Shown here: in pieces, positions 8,483 to 17,763 of the stretch
Layout of the letters: every line of letters begins with the position of its first letter
Position numbering within the stretch: position 1 is the first letter of the stretch
Source: Planctomycetota bacterium
GTDB lineage: Bacteria; Planctomycetota; Planctomycetia; Pirellulales; PALSA-1355
Direction: 5' to 3'
Assembly: GCA_003389325.1 (NCBI GenBank)
Contig: QQVE01000030.1
Location: 62,001 to 126,000 of the forward strand
Length of the DNA: 64,000 nucleotides
Notes under the pieces: model-generated
Databases searched by the model: none
What the model saw: the letters and a program-made list of their open reading frames with translations, nothing else
What the model was told of the DNA's origin: nothing
Position numbers and translations under genes: made by a program

Positions 8483-9895
8483 CTAAGAGGCCGGCACGAT
8501 GGCTGCAACCCAGCCGCCATCCTGCTGGGGCGTGACAAGCAGAGCGGGAGCGCCTCCGGAGAGCGGCGCTTCACCGGCCCAGTCGCCGTCGGCCACGCTG
8601 ATCCACCGCACGCGAAACGGGCCGCGGTGCTCCCGCAGGTCGAGCCGCACTTCTCCTTTGCCGGGAAAGAACAGCGCGTAGGCCTGCCCGGGCCGGGCCG
8701 CGAGATAGGCCTCGTTTTCCTCGCGATCGTGGAGCAATTCGTTGGCCGGCGCGACGTCCCAAAGCTTGATGAGCGATTCCAGCTTGCGAGCCGCCTTGAG
8801 CGAAGCGACCGCCGGCGGCGAAAGTCCCAACCCTGCATCGGGTCGGTGAAAACGTGCCGCAGCCGCCCCGCCGATGACGTGCCGCCAGAAGCGCTCCACG
8901 CCGTCGCGGCTGTTTCCGAACCGCCCGCCGTCGGCTCCGTAGGTCTTCACTGTGTTGATCGGCCGCGGGTTTGGGGCCACGTAGCGTCGCGCCCACTGGA
9001 AGTTGTCCCAGTGCCGCTGGCCCCGCTGGTGATTGTTCTGCGAAACGTCGACAAACTCGTAGCGCTGCGGATGATCGAGCGTCCGGCGGTGTCGCGCAGC
9101 CTGCAGGTTCCAGTCGTCCCACATTTCCGTGACGTAAACGCGGCGACCGCGCTGGGCCGCGCTGCGGTGCAGATAGTCGGCCCAATAGGCTCCCCACGCT
9201 TCCTCGGCCGCGGTTTCGTTGTCGATGCAATACAGCACGTGATCGTAGGCCAGCGCATGTTCGAGCATCTTGTCGACGAAGCGTTGCTGAATACGAAGCA
9301 GCAGCGTTAGATTCCGCTGCTCGGGTGTCGTAAAGAAAAACGGCTGCTTGTTGCGGCCGGGGTGGTCCGGGTACTCGGCGTCCAGGCCCGATTCCTCCCC
9401 CGAGTAGTTCACGTTGTTGCCGGGGTTGTAGGGGTGCCGCTTCCAGTTGTCGCCGAAGAAGTCGAACCGGTCCCAGACCTCGATCTGCACGAAGATCTGG
9501 CGCGCGTGCGTCCAACGCAGCAGGTTTTCGAAGCGTTGCCAGTACTCGGGGTTCCACTGCTTTAGGTCGTACTTGCCGTCGTCCCGCCGCGCGTAGGCGT
9601 ACACCTCGAACCCGCGGTCGGGGCGATCGCTCATCGTGTTGCGCACATAGTTGCCGCCGGCGTCCCGCATCGCGTCGAGGTGCTCTTCCAGATCGGGCAA
9701 CTGAAACAGATTGTCGTCGTCGCTGCCGCCCAACAACAGCACGGGGCTGTCATGATATTGCCAGTACGTTGGCCACTGTTTCGACGGGCGGATGCCGGGG
9801 TCGTCGGCCACGGCACGTTCCTGCAACAGCACGACACTCAGGCCTGCGAGCATCGCGGTGAAGCAGTACACCGACAGGGAGCGAGGTCTCGTCAT
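8483..9895 (-). CDS. Secreted glycoside-hydrolase-like TIM-barrel protein
   Basis: 470 residues with a signal peptide (hydrophobic residues 8-25, then AVADDPG). The body reads like a glycosidase-type TIM barrel: [39 protein letters not shown], and [20 protein letters not shown], where the NE pair resembles the acid/base Asn-Glu of clan A glycosidases. The C-terminal 80 residues look like the beta-rich domain found after such barrels in DUF4038/collagen-binding-type families. It probably acts on a polysaccharide outside the cytoplasm; the substrate is unknown. It converges on the ftsQ-like gene and lies 51 bp downstream of the aminotransferase gene. Confidence 0.7.
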   Translation of the reverse strand: MTRPRSLSVYCFTAMLAGLSVVLLQERAVADDPGIRPSKQWPTYWQYHDSPVLLLGGSDDDNLFQLPDLEEHLDAMRDAGGNYVRNTMSDRPDRGFEVYAYARRDDGKYDLKQWNPEYWQRFENLLRWTHARQIFVQIEVWDRFDFFGDNWKRHPYNPGNNVNYSGEESGLDAEYPDHPGRNKQPFFFTTPEQRNLTLLLRIQQRFVDKMLEHALAYDHVLYCIDNETAAEEAWGAYWADYLHRSAAQRGRRVYVTEMWDDWNLQAARHRRTLDHPQRYEFVDVSQNNHQRGQRHWDNFQWARRYVAPNPRPINTVKTYGADGGRFGNSRDGVERFWRHVIGGAAAARFHRPDAGLGLSPPAVASLKAARKLESLIKLWDVAPANELLHDREENEAYLAARPGQAYALFFPGKGEVRLDLREHRGPFRVRWISVADGDWAGEAPLSGGAPALLVTPQQDGGWVAAIVPAS

Positions 9896-9946
9896 ACTAG
9901 CTACCCGTTTCGGAAACCGTGCCGCAGCGCGGATGTGGTACGCGAA

Positions 9947-11134
9947 TTACGTCTTCGTTGCCGCGGCGTAGACCTGCGTCGCGGCGGCAATCGAGGCGCC
10001 GTGCTCGAACTTGTGCTTCTGCTCGGTGAACAATTGCTCAAGCGCTCCGAGCAACAGCAGCACGTTGTTCTCGCGCGAGCCGTAGCCCATCAGGCCGATG
10101 CGCCAGACCTTGCCCTTGAAGGCTCCCAGTCCGCCGCCGATTTCGATGCCGAACCGCGTGAGCAATTCGCGGCGAATGGTCGCGTCGTCGATTCCCTCGG
10201 GAATGTGCACGGCGTTAAGCATCGGCAGGCGATGCCCTTCGGCCGCCGCGTACCGAATGCCCAGGGCGGCCAGGCCGGCCTTGAGCGCTTCGTGGTTGAG
10301 TGCGTGCCGGGCGAAGCAGGCTTCGAGCCCCTCTTCGTGAACCAGGCTCAGTGCTTCGTACAGGGCGTACGTCATGTTGATCGGCGCGGTGTGGTGATAG
10401 ACGCGCTCGGCGCCCCAGTACTTGGCCAGCATCGTCAGGTCGAGGTACCAGCTTTGCACCTTGGTCTTGCGCGAGAGCACGACGTCCATGGCCCGCTCGT
10501 TAAACGTGACCGGTGCCAGCCCGGGCGGGCAACTGAGGCACTTCTGTGTGCCGGAGTAGACGATGTCGATGCCCCACTTGTCGACTTCCACGGGAAGGCC
10601 GCCCAGGGCCGTTACGGTGTCGACCAGCAGCATGGCGCCGGCGTCGTGCACCAGGTCGGCGATCTCATGAATCGGCTGCCAGGCGCCGGTGGAGGTTTCG
10701 GCCATCACGATGCCCACGACCTTAGGCTTGGCCTTCGAGAGCGTGTCTTTGAGATCGTCGACTGAGAACACTTCGCCCCACGGCTTCTCGACTTTCGTGA
10801 CCTTCGCACCGGCCCGCTCGGCCACATCGGTCATGCGGGCGCCGAACACGCCGTTGACGCACACGACCATCGCGTCGCCCGGCTCGATCACATTGACGAC
10901 GGCCGTTTCCATGCCGGCCGAACCGGTGCCGCTGATGGCCAGGGTCATCTCGTTCTTCGTGCGGAACACGCCGCGGAGCATCTCCCGCATTTCGTCCATC
11001 AACTGCAGGTAATAGGGATCGAGATGCCCGACCGTCGGCTTGCCGATGGCCTGCAGGACGCGCGGATGGATATCGCTGGGGCCGGGGCCCAACAGGACGC
11101 GAACGGGAGGATTGAGCGGCGGAGCGTTGGACAT
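9947..11134 (-). CDS. Class V aminotransferase (alanine--glyoxylate / serine--pyruvate type)
   Basis: PLP enzyme that moves an amino group from alanine or serine to glyoxylate or pyruvate. Seen: [14 protein letters not shown] at residues 14-27, [13 protein letters not shown], the PLP-phosphate region MAETSTGAW, the PLP Asp in [11 protein letters not shown] (D172) and the Schiff-base Lys in [13 protein letters not shown] (K198). At 395 residues it matches the AGXT/PucG group. The substrate is not fixed by sequence; PucG-type ureidoglycine activity is an alternative but no purine genes are nearby. The start is ATG 11134. Its leader is C-rich and has no clear ribosome site. Confidence 0.88.
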   Translation of the reverse strand: MSNAPPLNPPVRVLLGPGPSDIHPRVLQAIGKPTVGHLDPYYLQLMDEMREMLRGVFRTKNEMTLAISGTGSAGMETAVVNVIEPGDAMVVCVNGVFGARMTDVAERAGAKVTKVEKPWGEVFSVDDLKDTLSKAKPKVVGIVMAETSTGAWQPIHEIADLVHDAGAMLLVDTVTALGGLPVEVDKWGIDIVYSGTQKCLSCPPGLAPVTFNERAMDVVLSRKTKVQSWYLDLTMLAKYWGAERVYHHTAPINMTYALYEALSLVHEEGLEACFARHALNHEALKAGLAALGIRYAAAEGHRLPMLNAVHIPEGIDDATIRRELLTRFGIEIGGGLGAFKGKVWRIGLMGYGSRENNVLLLLGALEQLFTEQKHKFEHGASIAAATQVYAAATKT

Positions 11135-11142
11135 TGAAGACA

Positions 11143-11172
11143 GGGGTTGGGGGTCAGGGGTTAGGGATTAGG
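11143..11172 (+). repeat. G-rich tract with G-quadruplex pattern
   Basis: On the + strand four G runs (11143-11146, 11149-11153, 11157-11160, 11164-11166) are separated by TT, TCA and TTA, with a further GG at 11171-11172. This fits the G3+N1-7 quadruplex pattern. It covers the 5' leader of the minus-strand aminotransferase gene, ending 9 nt from its start codon, so the transcript would be C-rich there. Confidence 0.55.
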
Positions 11173-11213
11173 AACAGCAGGCGGCGGACGTGACGTCGAC
11201 CGGTTTCACCTCG

Positions 11214-11801
11214 CTACGCTGCGGGCGGCTGTTCGCGCACCAGGGCGCTGATTTTCTTGAAGGCGGGCACCGAGGAGTCCTGGCACCATTCGAACAGGGC
11301 CGATTCGGTCGTGGTGAGCGTGGCGCCGGAGGATTCCATCCGCTTCAGGCCGGTTTCGAAGTCGATGCCGAAGCGCGAGCCCACGGCATCCACCGGCACG
11401 TACACGCGGTAGCCGCCGGCCAGCAGATCCAAGACGGTTTGCTGGACGCACACGTGGGCCTCGATCCCCGAGACCAGCACCTTGCTGACGCCCAACGCTT
11501 CGAGCCGGGCCATGAAGGGCTCGCAGCCGGCACAGCTAAAGGCCGTTTTGCTGGGGATGTCGCCCAGCCGCTCGGCCAGTTCCGGCACCGTGGGCCCCAG
11601 GCCCTGAGGGTATTGTTCGGTGGCCAGCACCGCGACGCCGGTGGCCTCGGCCGCGTCGAGCAGGCGGCGCAGGTTCCAAAGCATACGCTCGTGGCCCGCG
11701 ATCAGCCGCACCAGCTTGCCCTGCACGTCGACCACCACCAGGGCGGTGTCCTGGGGGCTCATCAACTCCGGGCTGCGGGGATAGGTCGGTTCGGCGTTCA
11801 T
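11214..11801 (-). CDS. Isochorismatase-family cysteine hydrolase
   Basis: 195-residue member of the isochorismatase/nicotinamidase superfamily. The catalytic triad is visible as D25 (ALVVVDVQ), K85 (SKTAFSC) and C118 (GIEAHVCVQQT), with the non-proline peptide region just before the Cys. It is most like the YcaC-type hydrolases of unknown substrate; nicotinamidase is less likely because the metal-binding DxH motif is not evident. It is separated from the aminotransferase by about 80 bp and may share a transcript. The start is ATG 11801. Confidence 0.85.
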   Translation of the reverse strand: MNAEPTYPRSPELMSPQDTALVVVDVQGKLVRLIAGHERMLWNLRRLLDAAEATGVAVLATEQYPQGLGPTVPELAERLGDIPSKTAFSCAGCEPFMARLEALGVSKVLVSGIEAHVCVQQTVLDLLAGGYRVYVPVDAVGSRFGIDFETGLKRMESSGATLTTTESALFEWCQDSSVPAFKKISALVREQPPAA

Positions 11802-11922
11802 GCTGCTTGAGCATAGCGGAAACCGGGCCGGCGCACTATTGGCCCGGAGCGCGGGCCTAAACCGGGCAGGCCCAATCGGTTGGGGGACGGATCAACGTAT
11901 GTACAACCATTGACAGATTTGC

Positions 11923-11951
11923 TTGCAACTTGTCATGCTGAAGGCGATAAT
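11923..11951 (+). promoter_or_regulatory. Putative promoter of the DUF1549/DUF1553 gene
   Basis: TTGCAA at 11923-11928 and GATAAT at 11946-11951 with a 17-nt spacer. A perfect TTGACA also lies at 11910-11915 but has no good -10 at the right distance. The start codon at 12018 would be about 60 nt downstream of the transcript start. Confidence 0.5.
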
Positions 11952-12017
11952 CGCCCCCGGCGAAGGATCGCGTCCTGCCTGAAGACTTCCCGCCTGCCAA
12001 TCCGTGAGGACCCCGCC

Positions 12018-14531
12018 ATGACGAGTTGGATTGCTCGGCTTGCTGCGATTGTGCTAACCGCATGCTGCGTCACGCCCTCGGTTGCTCTGGCCAACACACC
12101 GGATCCCCAGGCCAAGGTGCCCGAAGCGCCGGGACTGGGCGACCCCGGAAGCCTTACGGAGATGACCATCGACAGCATTCGCGACGCCGACGGCCGCTTT
12201 ACGCTCGACGGCCAGGACGCCCGCGGGCAGTTGGTCGTCACCGGCAAGTACGACAGCGGCCAATTGCGCGATCTGACCTCGAAGGTGACTTATAGCGTTG
12301 AGCCGCAGGGGGTGGTGCGCACGACCGACTCCGGCTACGTCATACCCGAGTCCGACGGCACGGCCACGATCACGGCCGCCTCGGAAGCCGGGCCGACCAC
12401 GACCGTGGAGGTGACCGGCAAGAACTATGGCAACGATCCGGCCGTGAACTTTCCCAACCAGGTCGTGCCAATCTTCACCAAGCTGGGTTGCAACGGCGGC
12501 GGATGCCACGGCAAGGCCAGCGGACAGAACGGCTTCAAGCTGTCGCTGTTGGGCTTCGAGCCGACCGAAGACTTTGAGCACCTGGTCAAGGAGGGGCGCG
12601 GGCGGCGGCTGTTCCCGGCGGCCCCGGACAAGAGCCTGTTGCTACTCAAGGCCATCGGCGCCGTGCCGCACGGCGGCGGAAAGCGTCTGGAGGCCGATTC
12701 GCATTCCTATCGGTTGATGCGTCGCTGGATCAAGCAGGGCATGCCGTTCGGTAGCGACAGCGACCCGACCGTGGCCCGCATCGAGGTCATTCCGGCCGAG
12801 CGGACGATGCCGCGCGACGGCCAGCAGCAACTGCTGGTGATCGCCCACTACACCGATGGCCACACCGAGGACGTGACCAGCACCGTCAACTTCGAGGCCA
12901 ACAATCCCGAGATGGCCGAAGTGAGCGTCTCGGGCCTGGTCGAGACGCTCGACCTGACGGGCGACGTGGCCGTGATGGCCCGCTATCAGGGGCAGGTGGG
13001 CGTGTTCCGCGCGAGCATCCCCTTGGGCGTTCCGGTGGAAAGCACTCCGCCGCCGGCGAACTTCGTCGACGAGCTGGTGTTCGCCAAGCTCAAGACGCTG
13101 GGCGTGCCGCCTTCGCAGGTTTGCGACGATGCCACGTTCGTGCGCCGCGCGGCGGTCGACATTGCCGGCCGGCTGCCGACGCCCGAGGAAACCGAACAGT
13201 TCCTGGCCGACGCGAGCCCCGACAAGCGGGCCCGCTGGGTCGACACGCTGCTGGCCAGCACCGACTACGCCGACTACTTCGCCAACAAGTGGAGCGCGAT
13301 CCTGCGGAACAAGCGTCGCGACCAGACGCATGCCCGGGGGACGCGGATCTTTCACGACTGGATTCGCGACAGCCTGCACGCCAACTTGCCGTTCGACCAG
13401 TTCGCCCGGCAGTTGCTCACCGCCACCGGCGAGATTGGCCACAACCCGCCGGTCGCGTGGTATCGCGAGGTGGACGACATCAACGAACAGGTCGAGGACT
13501 CGGCCCAGTTGTTCCTGGGGCTGCGGATTCAATGTGCCCGCTGCCACCATCATCCGTTCGAGAAGTGGAGCCAGCAGGACTACTACGGGTTTGCCGCGTT
13601 CTTCTCGCGGGTGAAGAAGAAGCCGGGCGCCCAGTATGGCGAGCAGCGGCTGGTGTTCAATCGCGGGGCTGCCAGCGCCACCAATCCCAAGACCGGTCAG
13701 GCGGTGCCGCCGACGGGCCTGGGTGCCGAGCCGGCTTCGGTCACCACCGAAGACGATCCGCGCCACGCGCTGGTCGACTGGATGGTCGCCAAGGACAACC
13801 CGTTCTTCGCCCCGGCGCTGGTGAACCGCTACTGGAAGCACTTCTTCAGCCGGGGGCTGGTGGACCCCGAAGACGACATGCGGGTGACCAACCCGGCCAC
13901 GAACCAGGCCCTGCTCGACGCGCTGGCCGACAACTTCATCGACAGCGGCTTCGACTTGAAGGAGCTGATTCGCACGATCTGCAACTCGCAGGTCTACCAG
14001 CTTTCGTCGCTGCCGAACGACTACAACGTGAACGACAAGCAGAATTACTCGCGTTACTATCCCAAGCGTCTGCCGGCCGAGGTGCTGCTCGACGCGCTGG
14101 ACGAAGTGACCAACTCGAAGACCAATTTCAGCGGCGTGCCGCAGACGGTGCGTGCGGTGCAGTTGCCCGATAGCGGGTTCAACTCGTACTTCCTGACCGT
14201 GTTCGGCAAGCCGGAGAACTCGAGCGCCTGCGAGTGCGAGCGCTCGAGCGAGGCCAACCTGGCGCAGAGCCTGCACCTGCTCAACAGCGCGGAAGTGCAG
14301 GGCAAGCTGTCGAGCGGCGGAGCGCGGGCCGCGCTGTTGGCGGCCGACCAAGAGCGTTCGCGCGAGGCCAAGGTGCGGGAGATTTATTTGCGCGTCTACT
14401 CGCGCGAGCCGGCCGACGACGAAATGGCCGTGGCGCTTGGCCACTTGGAAAAGAGCAAGGACGAGAAACTGGCCTTCGAAGACATTTTGTGGGCACTGGT
14501 GAACACGAAGGAGTTCTTGTTCAACCACTAA
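12018..14531 (+). CDS. Planctomycete DUF1549/DUF1553 secreted protein with CXnCH motifs
   Basis: 837 residues with a signal peptide (RLAAIVLTACCVTPSVALA). Order: an N-terminal Ig-like segment; a cytochrome-like motif GCNGGGCHGKASGQNGFKL (CX4CH); a second Ig-like (BIG2) segment; DUF1549 with FVDELVFAKL, FVRRAAVDIAGRLPTPEE and LQCARCHHHPFEKW-type CXXCH (here IQCARCHHHPF); then DUF1553 with ALVNRYWKHFFSRGLVDPEDD and CERSSEANLAQSLHLLNS. The family is hugely expanded in planctomycetes and its biochemical role is unknown; heme c binding is suggested by the motifs. A DUF1501 partner gene, often adjacent, is absent; the next gene carries another cytochrome-type domain. Start ATG 12018, so the signal peptide is at the N-terminus. 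Confidence 0.9.
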   Translation: MTSWIARLAAIVLTACCVTPSVALANTPDPQAKVPEAPGLGDPGSLTEMTIDSIRDADGRFTLDGQDARGQLVVTGKYDSGQLRDLTSKVTYSVEPQGVVRTTDSGYVIPESDGTATITAASEAGPTTTVEVTGKNYGNDPAVNFPNQVVPIFTKLGCNGGGCHGKASGQNGFKLSLLGFEPTEDFEHLVKEGRGRRLFPAAPDKSLLLLKAIGAVPHGGGKRLEADSHSYRLMRRWIKQGMPFGSDSDPTVARIEVIPAERTMPRDGQQQLLVIAHYTDGHTEDVTSTVNFEANNPEMAEVSVSGLVETLDLTGDVAVMARYQGQVGVFRASIPLGVPVESTPPPANFVDELVFAKLKTLGVPPSQVCDDATFVRRAAVDIAGRLPTPEETEQFLADASPDKRARWVDTLLASTDYADYFANKWSAILRNKRRDQTHARGTRIFHDWIRDSLHANLPFDQFARQLLTATGEIGHNPPVAWYREVDDINEQVEDSAQLFLGLRIQCARCHHHPFEKWSQQDYYGFAAFFSRVKKKPGAQYGEQRLVFNRGAASATNPKTGQAVPPTGLGAEPASVTTEDDPRHALVDWMVAKDNPFFAPALVNRYWKHFFSRGLVDPEDDMRVTNPATNQALLDALADNFIDSGFDLKELIRTICNSQVYQLSSLPNDYNVNDKQNYSRYYPKRLPAEVLLDALDEVTNSKTNFSGVPQTVRAVQLPDSGFNSYFLTVFGKPENSSACECERSSEANLAQSLHLLNSAEVQGKLSSGGARAALLAADQERSREAKVREIYLRVYSREPADDEMAVALGHLEKSKDEKLAFEDILWALVNTKEFLFNH

Positions 14532-14775
14532 GGTGTGCCCGCTGTGTGCGTATTCGAGGCGCGCTGTTTGTTGCCGCTGCACACTGTGTTTTGCGTTCCC
14601 TCCCTCCGTGGCCGCAACTATCATAGGATTGACCGATCGGGCCGCCATGCGCCCGCTGATGCCGTGGCGACTCGGGCGTTGAACGCCGGCAGTGCAGACA
14701 GGCGCTCGTGCAAACGCTGCTGCGACGCAACGTACCCTGCCATCCCACACCAACCTCCCGCCAGGTGACCCCGCC

Positions 14776-17754
14776 GTGAACGCTTCCCGAAAGAGAATCG
14801 CGTCTTCGCTCTGTTCGCTGTTCCTGCTGGCCGGCACGGTCTCGGCCCAGGACGACACGATCCCGGTGGCCGAAATCAAGCGCGATACGCCGGTCGATTT
14901 CGAGAAAGAGATCCTGCCGGTGCTCACCAAGAACTGCCTGGCCTGCCACAACGCGCAGACGGCCGAAGGTTCGCTGGTGCTCGAAACTCCGCAGACGATC
15001 GCCAAGGGTGGCGACTCGGGCGAGGCGGTCGTGGCCGGCAATAGCGCCGAGAGCTTGCTGATGCAGGCGGCCACGCACGAGATCATGATCATGCCGCCGG
15101 AAGACAACAAGGTCGGCGCGGCCAACTTCACCAGCGAGCAACTCGGGCTGCTCAAGCGGTGGATCGACGAAGGCGCCCAGGGCGAAGTGACCGGCCGGGC
15201 CGCGATCGAGTGGCAGTCGTTGCCGCCGGGAATGAACCCAATCTATGCGGTGGCCGTGTCGCCCGACGGCCAGTACGCGGCGTGCAGCCGGGCCAACCAG
15301 ATCTTCGTCTATCACCTGGCTTCGGGCAAACTGCTCACGCGGTTGACCGATCCGGCGCTACTGGATAGCGGTCTCTACGAAAAGCAGGGCGTGGCGCACC
15401 TCGACCTGGTGCAGTCGCTCACCTTCAGCCCCGACGGGAGCCTGCTGGCCTCGGGGGGGTTCCGCCAGGTGAAGCTGTGGCGGCGGCCGACCGACGTGCA
15501 ACAGGCCAAGCTGGCCGACGACGGCGGCGCGGTGCGGGCCTTGGCGGTCAGTCCCGACGGCAAGTGGGCAGCCGTGGGCGAGGTCGATGGCGCGATCAAG
15601 TTGTGGAATCTGGCCGAGCGCAAGGTGGCCCACACGCTGGCCGGCCACAGCGGCGCTGTGACGGCAATCGGTTTTCTGCCGGACAGCAGCAAGTTGATCT
15701 CCGGCGGCGAGGACAAGACGTTGCGGGTGTGGAACGTTGCCGACGGGCAGGCGGGTGCTCAGGTCGAGACGCCGGCGCCGGTGACCGCCGCGATCGTGCT
15801 GGGCGATGCCGGCCAAGTCGCCAGCGGACACGCCGATCACAAGGTCCGCCTGTGGACGTTGCCGGCCGACGGGGCAGGGGAGTGGACCGCGGGTGCCGAG
15901 ATCGCAGGCCATGCCGGCCCCGTCACGGCGCTGGCGGCGTCGCCGGGTGCCGCCGGGCAGTTGGTTTCGGCGAGCGCCGACGGGACGGTCCGCCAATGGA
16001 ACCTGGCCGATCAGAAGCAGATTCGCGAAATCCAACACGGCGCGCCGGTCACGGCGCTCGCCATGCGTCCCGACGGCAAGCAGATCGCCTCGGCCGGCGA
16101 GGACAACCTGATCAAGCTTTGGAATGCCGCCGACGGCCAGCCGTGGGCCTCGCCCGACAAGCAGCCCATCGCCGAGATGAAGGGCGACTTTCGCGCGCAG
16201 TTTCAGGTGGCCAGCCTCGAGCGGGAGCTCGCGGCCGTCACCGGACGCGTGGCCGACCACAAACAGGCGCTGGCAGACGCCGAAGCCAAGATTATCGAAA
16301 CCGCCGGCAAGGTGACCGCCACGCAGACCGCCAAGGACGAGGCGGCCAAGGCGCTGAAGGAGAAACAAGACGCCGTCAAGGCTCCGACCGACGCCAAGGC
16401 CGCCGCCGACAAGGCCCTGGCCGATGCCAAAGCGGCCGCGAAGACGGCTGCCGACATGGCCGCCGAAGCGAAGTCGGCCGCCGACAAGGATGCCGAGAAT
16501 GCCGACCTGGCCAAGGCCTCGGAAGATGCCAAGAAAATGTCGGCCGCTGCCGCGGCCAACGTCACGGAGTTGGAAAAGAAAGCCCAGGAAGCCGATGCGG
16601 CGCTGAAGAAGGCCCAGCAGGAAGTCACGGCTGCCGATGCAGCCCAAACGGCTGCCGTGCAAGCCGCGGCGGCTGCGGTCGCCGGCGTGAAGAAGGCCGT
16701 CAACGCCATTCCGCCCGCCGAGCAAACGCTGAAGGAATCCGAAACGCTGCTGGCCAGCGTGCAAGCCGACGTCGAAGCCGCCAAGGCCGCCGCCGCGGCC
16801 GCCGAGAAGCCGGTGCGCACGCTGACCTATTCGGCGGATGGCTCGCAACTGGCAAGCGGCGGCGACAACCAACTCGTGCGTACCTGGATCAGCGACACCG
16901 GCGCCCCGGTCGACGTCTTCGCCGGTCACGAGGCGCCGGTAACGGCCGCCGCCTTTGGGCCCGATGGCACGTTGGTCTCAGGCGCCGGCGACGTCGTGCT
17001 GTGGAACGCGGCACCAAGTTGGACGCTCGAGCGCACGATCGGCAGTGCCGACGACCCGAACACGCTGGTCGACCGCGTCACGGCCCTGGCGTTCAGCCAC
17101 GACGGCAAGTTGTTGGCTACCGGCGGCGGCGAACCGTCGCGCTCTGGCGAGCTGAAGATCTTCGACGTGGCCGACGGCTCGCTCGTGCGTTCGCTTCCCG
17201 AAGCCCACAGCGATACGGTGTTCGGTCTGGAGTTTTCGCCTGACGGCAAGTACCTGGCCTCTTCGGCGGCCGATCGCTTCGTTAAGGTGTTCGAGCTGGC
17301 CGACGGTTCGCTCGAGCGTTCGTTCGAGGGGCACACGCATCACGTGCTCGACGTGAGTTGGAAGGGCGACGGCAAGGTGCTGGCCAGTGCCGGCGCCGAC
17401 AACGTGATCAAGGTGTGGGACTTCGTCACCGGCGATCAGCGCCGCACGTCGCAGGCGTTCGGCAAGGAAGTCACGTCGCTCGAGTTTATCGGCGCGACAC
17501 CGAAGCTCGTGGCCAGCTCAGGCGACAAGACGGTGCGGCTGGTCAACACCGACGACGGTAAGCTGGAGCGCACCTACAGCGGCTCGCAGGACTTCATGTA
17601 CTCGACCGGCTTAAGCGCCGACGGCCGGCTGGCCGTCTCCGGCGGGCAGGATAGCACGCTGTTTGTGTGGCTCGTCGAGGGCGGGCAATTGCTCAAGTCG
17701 TTTGCCGCCCCGCAGGGCGAGCAGCCGGCCTCGGAGCAAACCGCCGGCAATTGA
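14776..17754 (+). CDS. Planctomycete cytochrome c (PSCyt1-type) - WD40 - coiled-coil - WD40 protein
   Basis: 992 residues from GTG 14776, which puts a clean signal peptide (SSLCSLFLLAGTVSAQ) at the N-terminus. A heme-c-type motif CLACH (C54, C57, H58) sits in a planctomycete cytochrome c domain (VDFEKEILPVLTKNCLACHN, then GDSGEAVVAGNSAES). WD40 repeats with SPDGK and VKLW/IKLWN patterns cover about residues 153-470. An Ala/Lys/Asp-rich coiled coil fills about 471-675. A second WD40 block runs from about 676 to 975. The role is unknown; binding of partners in the periplasmic space plus heme binding is inferred. It follows the DUF1549/1553 gene by 244 bp on the same strand. Long alternative frames here come only from the repetitive coding sequence. 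Confidence 0.88.
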   Translation: MNASRKRIASSLCSLFLLAGTVSAQDDTIPVAEIKRDTPVDFEKEILPVLTKNCLACHNAQTAEGSLVLETPQTIAKGGDSGEAVVAGNSAESLLMQAATHEIMIMPPEDNKVGAANFTSEQLGLLKRWIDEGAQGEVTGRAAIEWQSLPPGMNPIYAVAVSPDGQYAACSRANQIFVYHLASGKLLTRLTDPALLDSGLYEKQGVAHLDLVQSLTFSPDGSLLASGGFRQVKLWRRPTDVQQAKLADDGGAVRALAVSPDGKWAAVGEVDGAIKLWNLAERKVAHTLAGHSGAVTAIGFLPDSSKLISGGEDKTLRVWNVADGQAGAQVETPAPVTAAIVLGDAGQVASGHADHKVRLWTLPADGAGEWTAGAEIAGHAGPVTALAASPGAAGQLVSASADGTVRQWNLADQKQIREIQHGAPVTALAMRPDGKQIASAGEDNLIKLWNAADGQPWASPDKQPIAEMKGDFRAQFQVASLERELAAVTGRVADHKQALADAEAKIIETAGKVTATQTAKDEAAKALKEKQDAVKAPTDAKAAADKALADAKAAAKTAADMAAEAKSAADKDAENADLAKASEDAKKMSAAAAANVTELEKKAQEADAALKKAQQEVTAADAAQTAAVQAAAAAVAGVKKAVNAIPPAEQTLKESETLLASVQADVEAAKAAAAAAEKPVRTLTYSADGSQLASGGDNQLVRTWISDTGAPVDVFAGHEAPVTAAAFGPDGTLVSGAGDVVLWNAAPSWTLERTIGSADDPNTLVDRVTALAFSHDGKLLATGGGEPSRSGELKIFDVADGSLVRSLPEAHSDTVFGLEFSPDGKYLASSAADRFVKVFELADGSLERSFEGHTHHVLDVSWKGDGKVLASAGADNVIKVWDFVTGDQRRTSQAFGKEVTSLEFIGATPKLVASSGDKTVRLVNTDDGKLERTYSGSQDFMYSTGLSADGRLAVSGGQDSTLFVWLVEGGQLLKSFAAPQGEQPASEQTAGN

Positions 17755-17763
17755 GCCGCCCGG

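Noticed and set aside
12642-15155. Long minus-strand open frame (837 codons) across the DUF1549/1553 gene
   Set aside because: It mirrors the plus-strand coding sequence, has no family motifs and is expected from high-GC third-codon bias.
15358-16929. Minus-strand Gly/Arg-rich frame under the WD40/coiled-coil gene
   Set aside because: Produced by the repetitive Ala/Lys/Asp codons of the real gene on the other strand.
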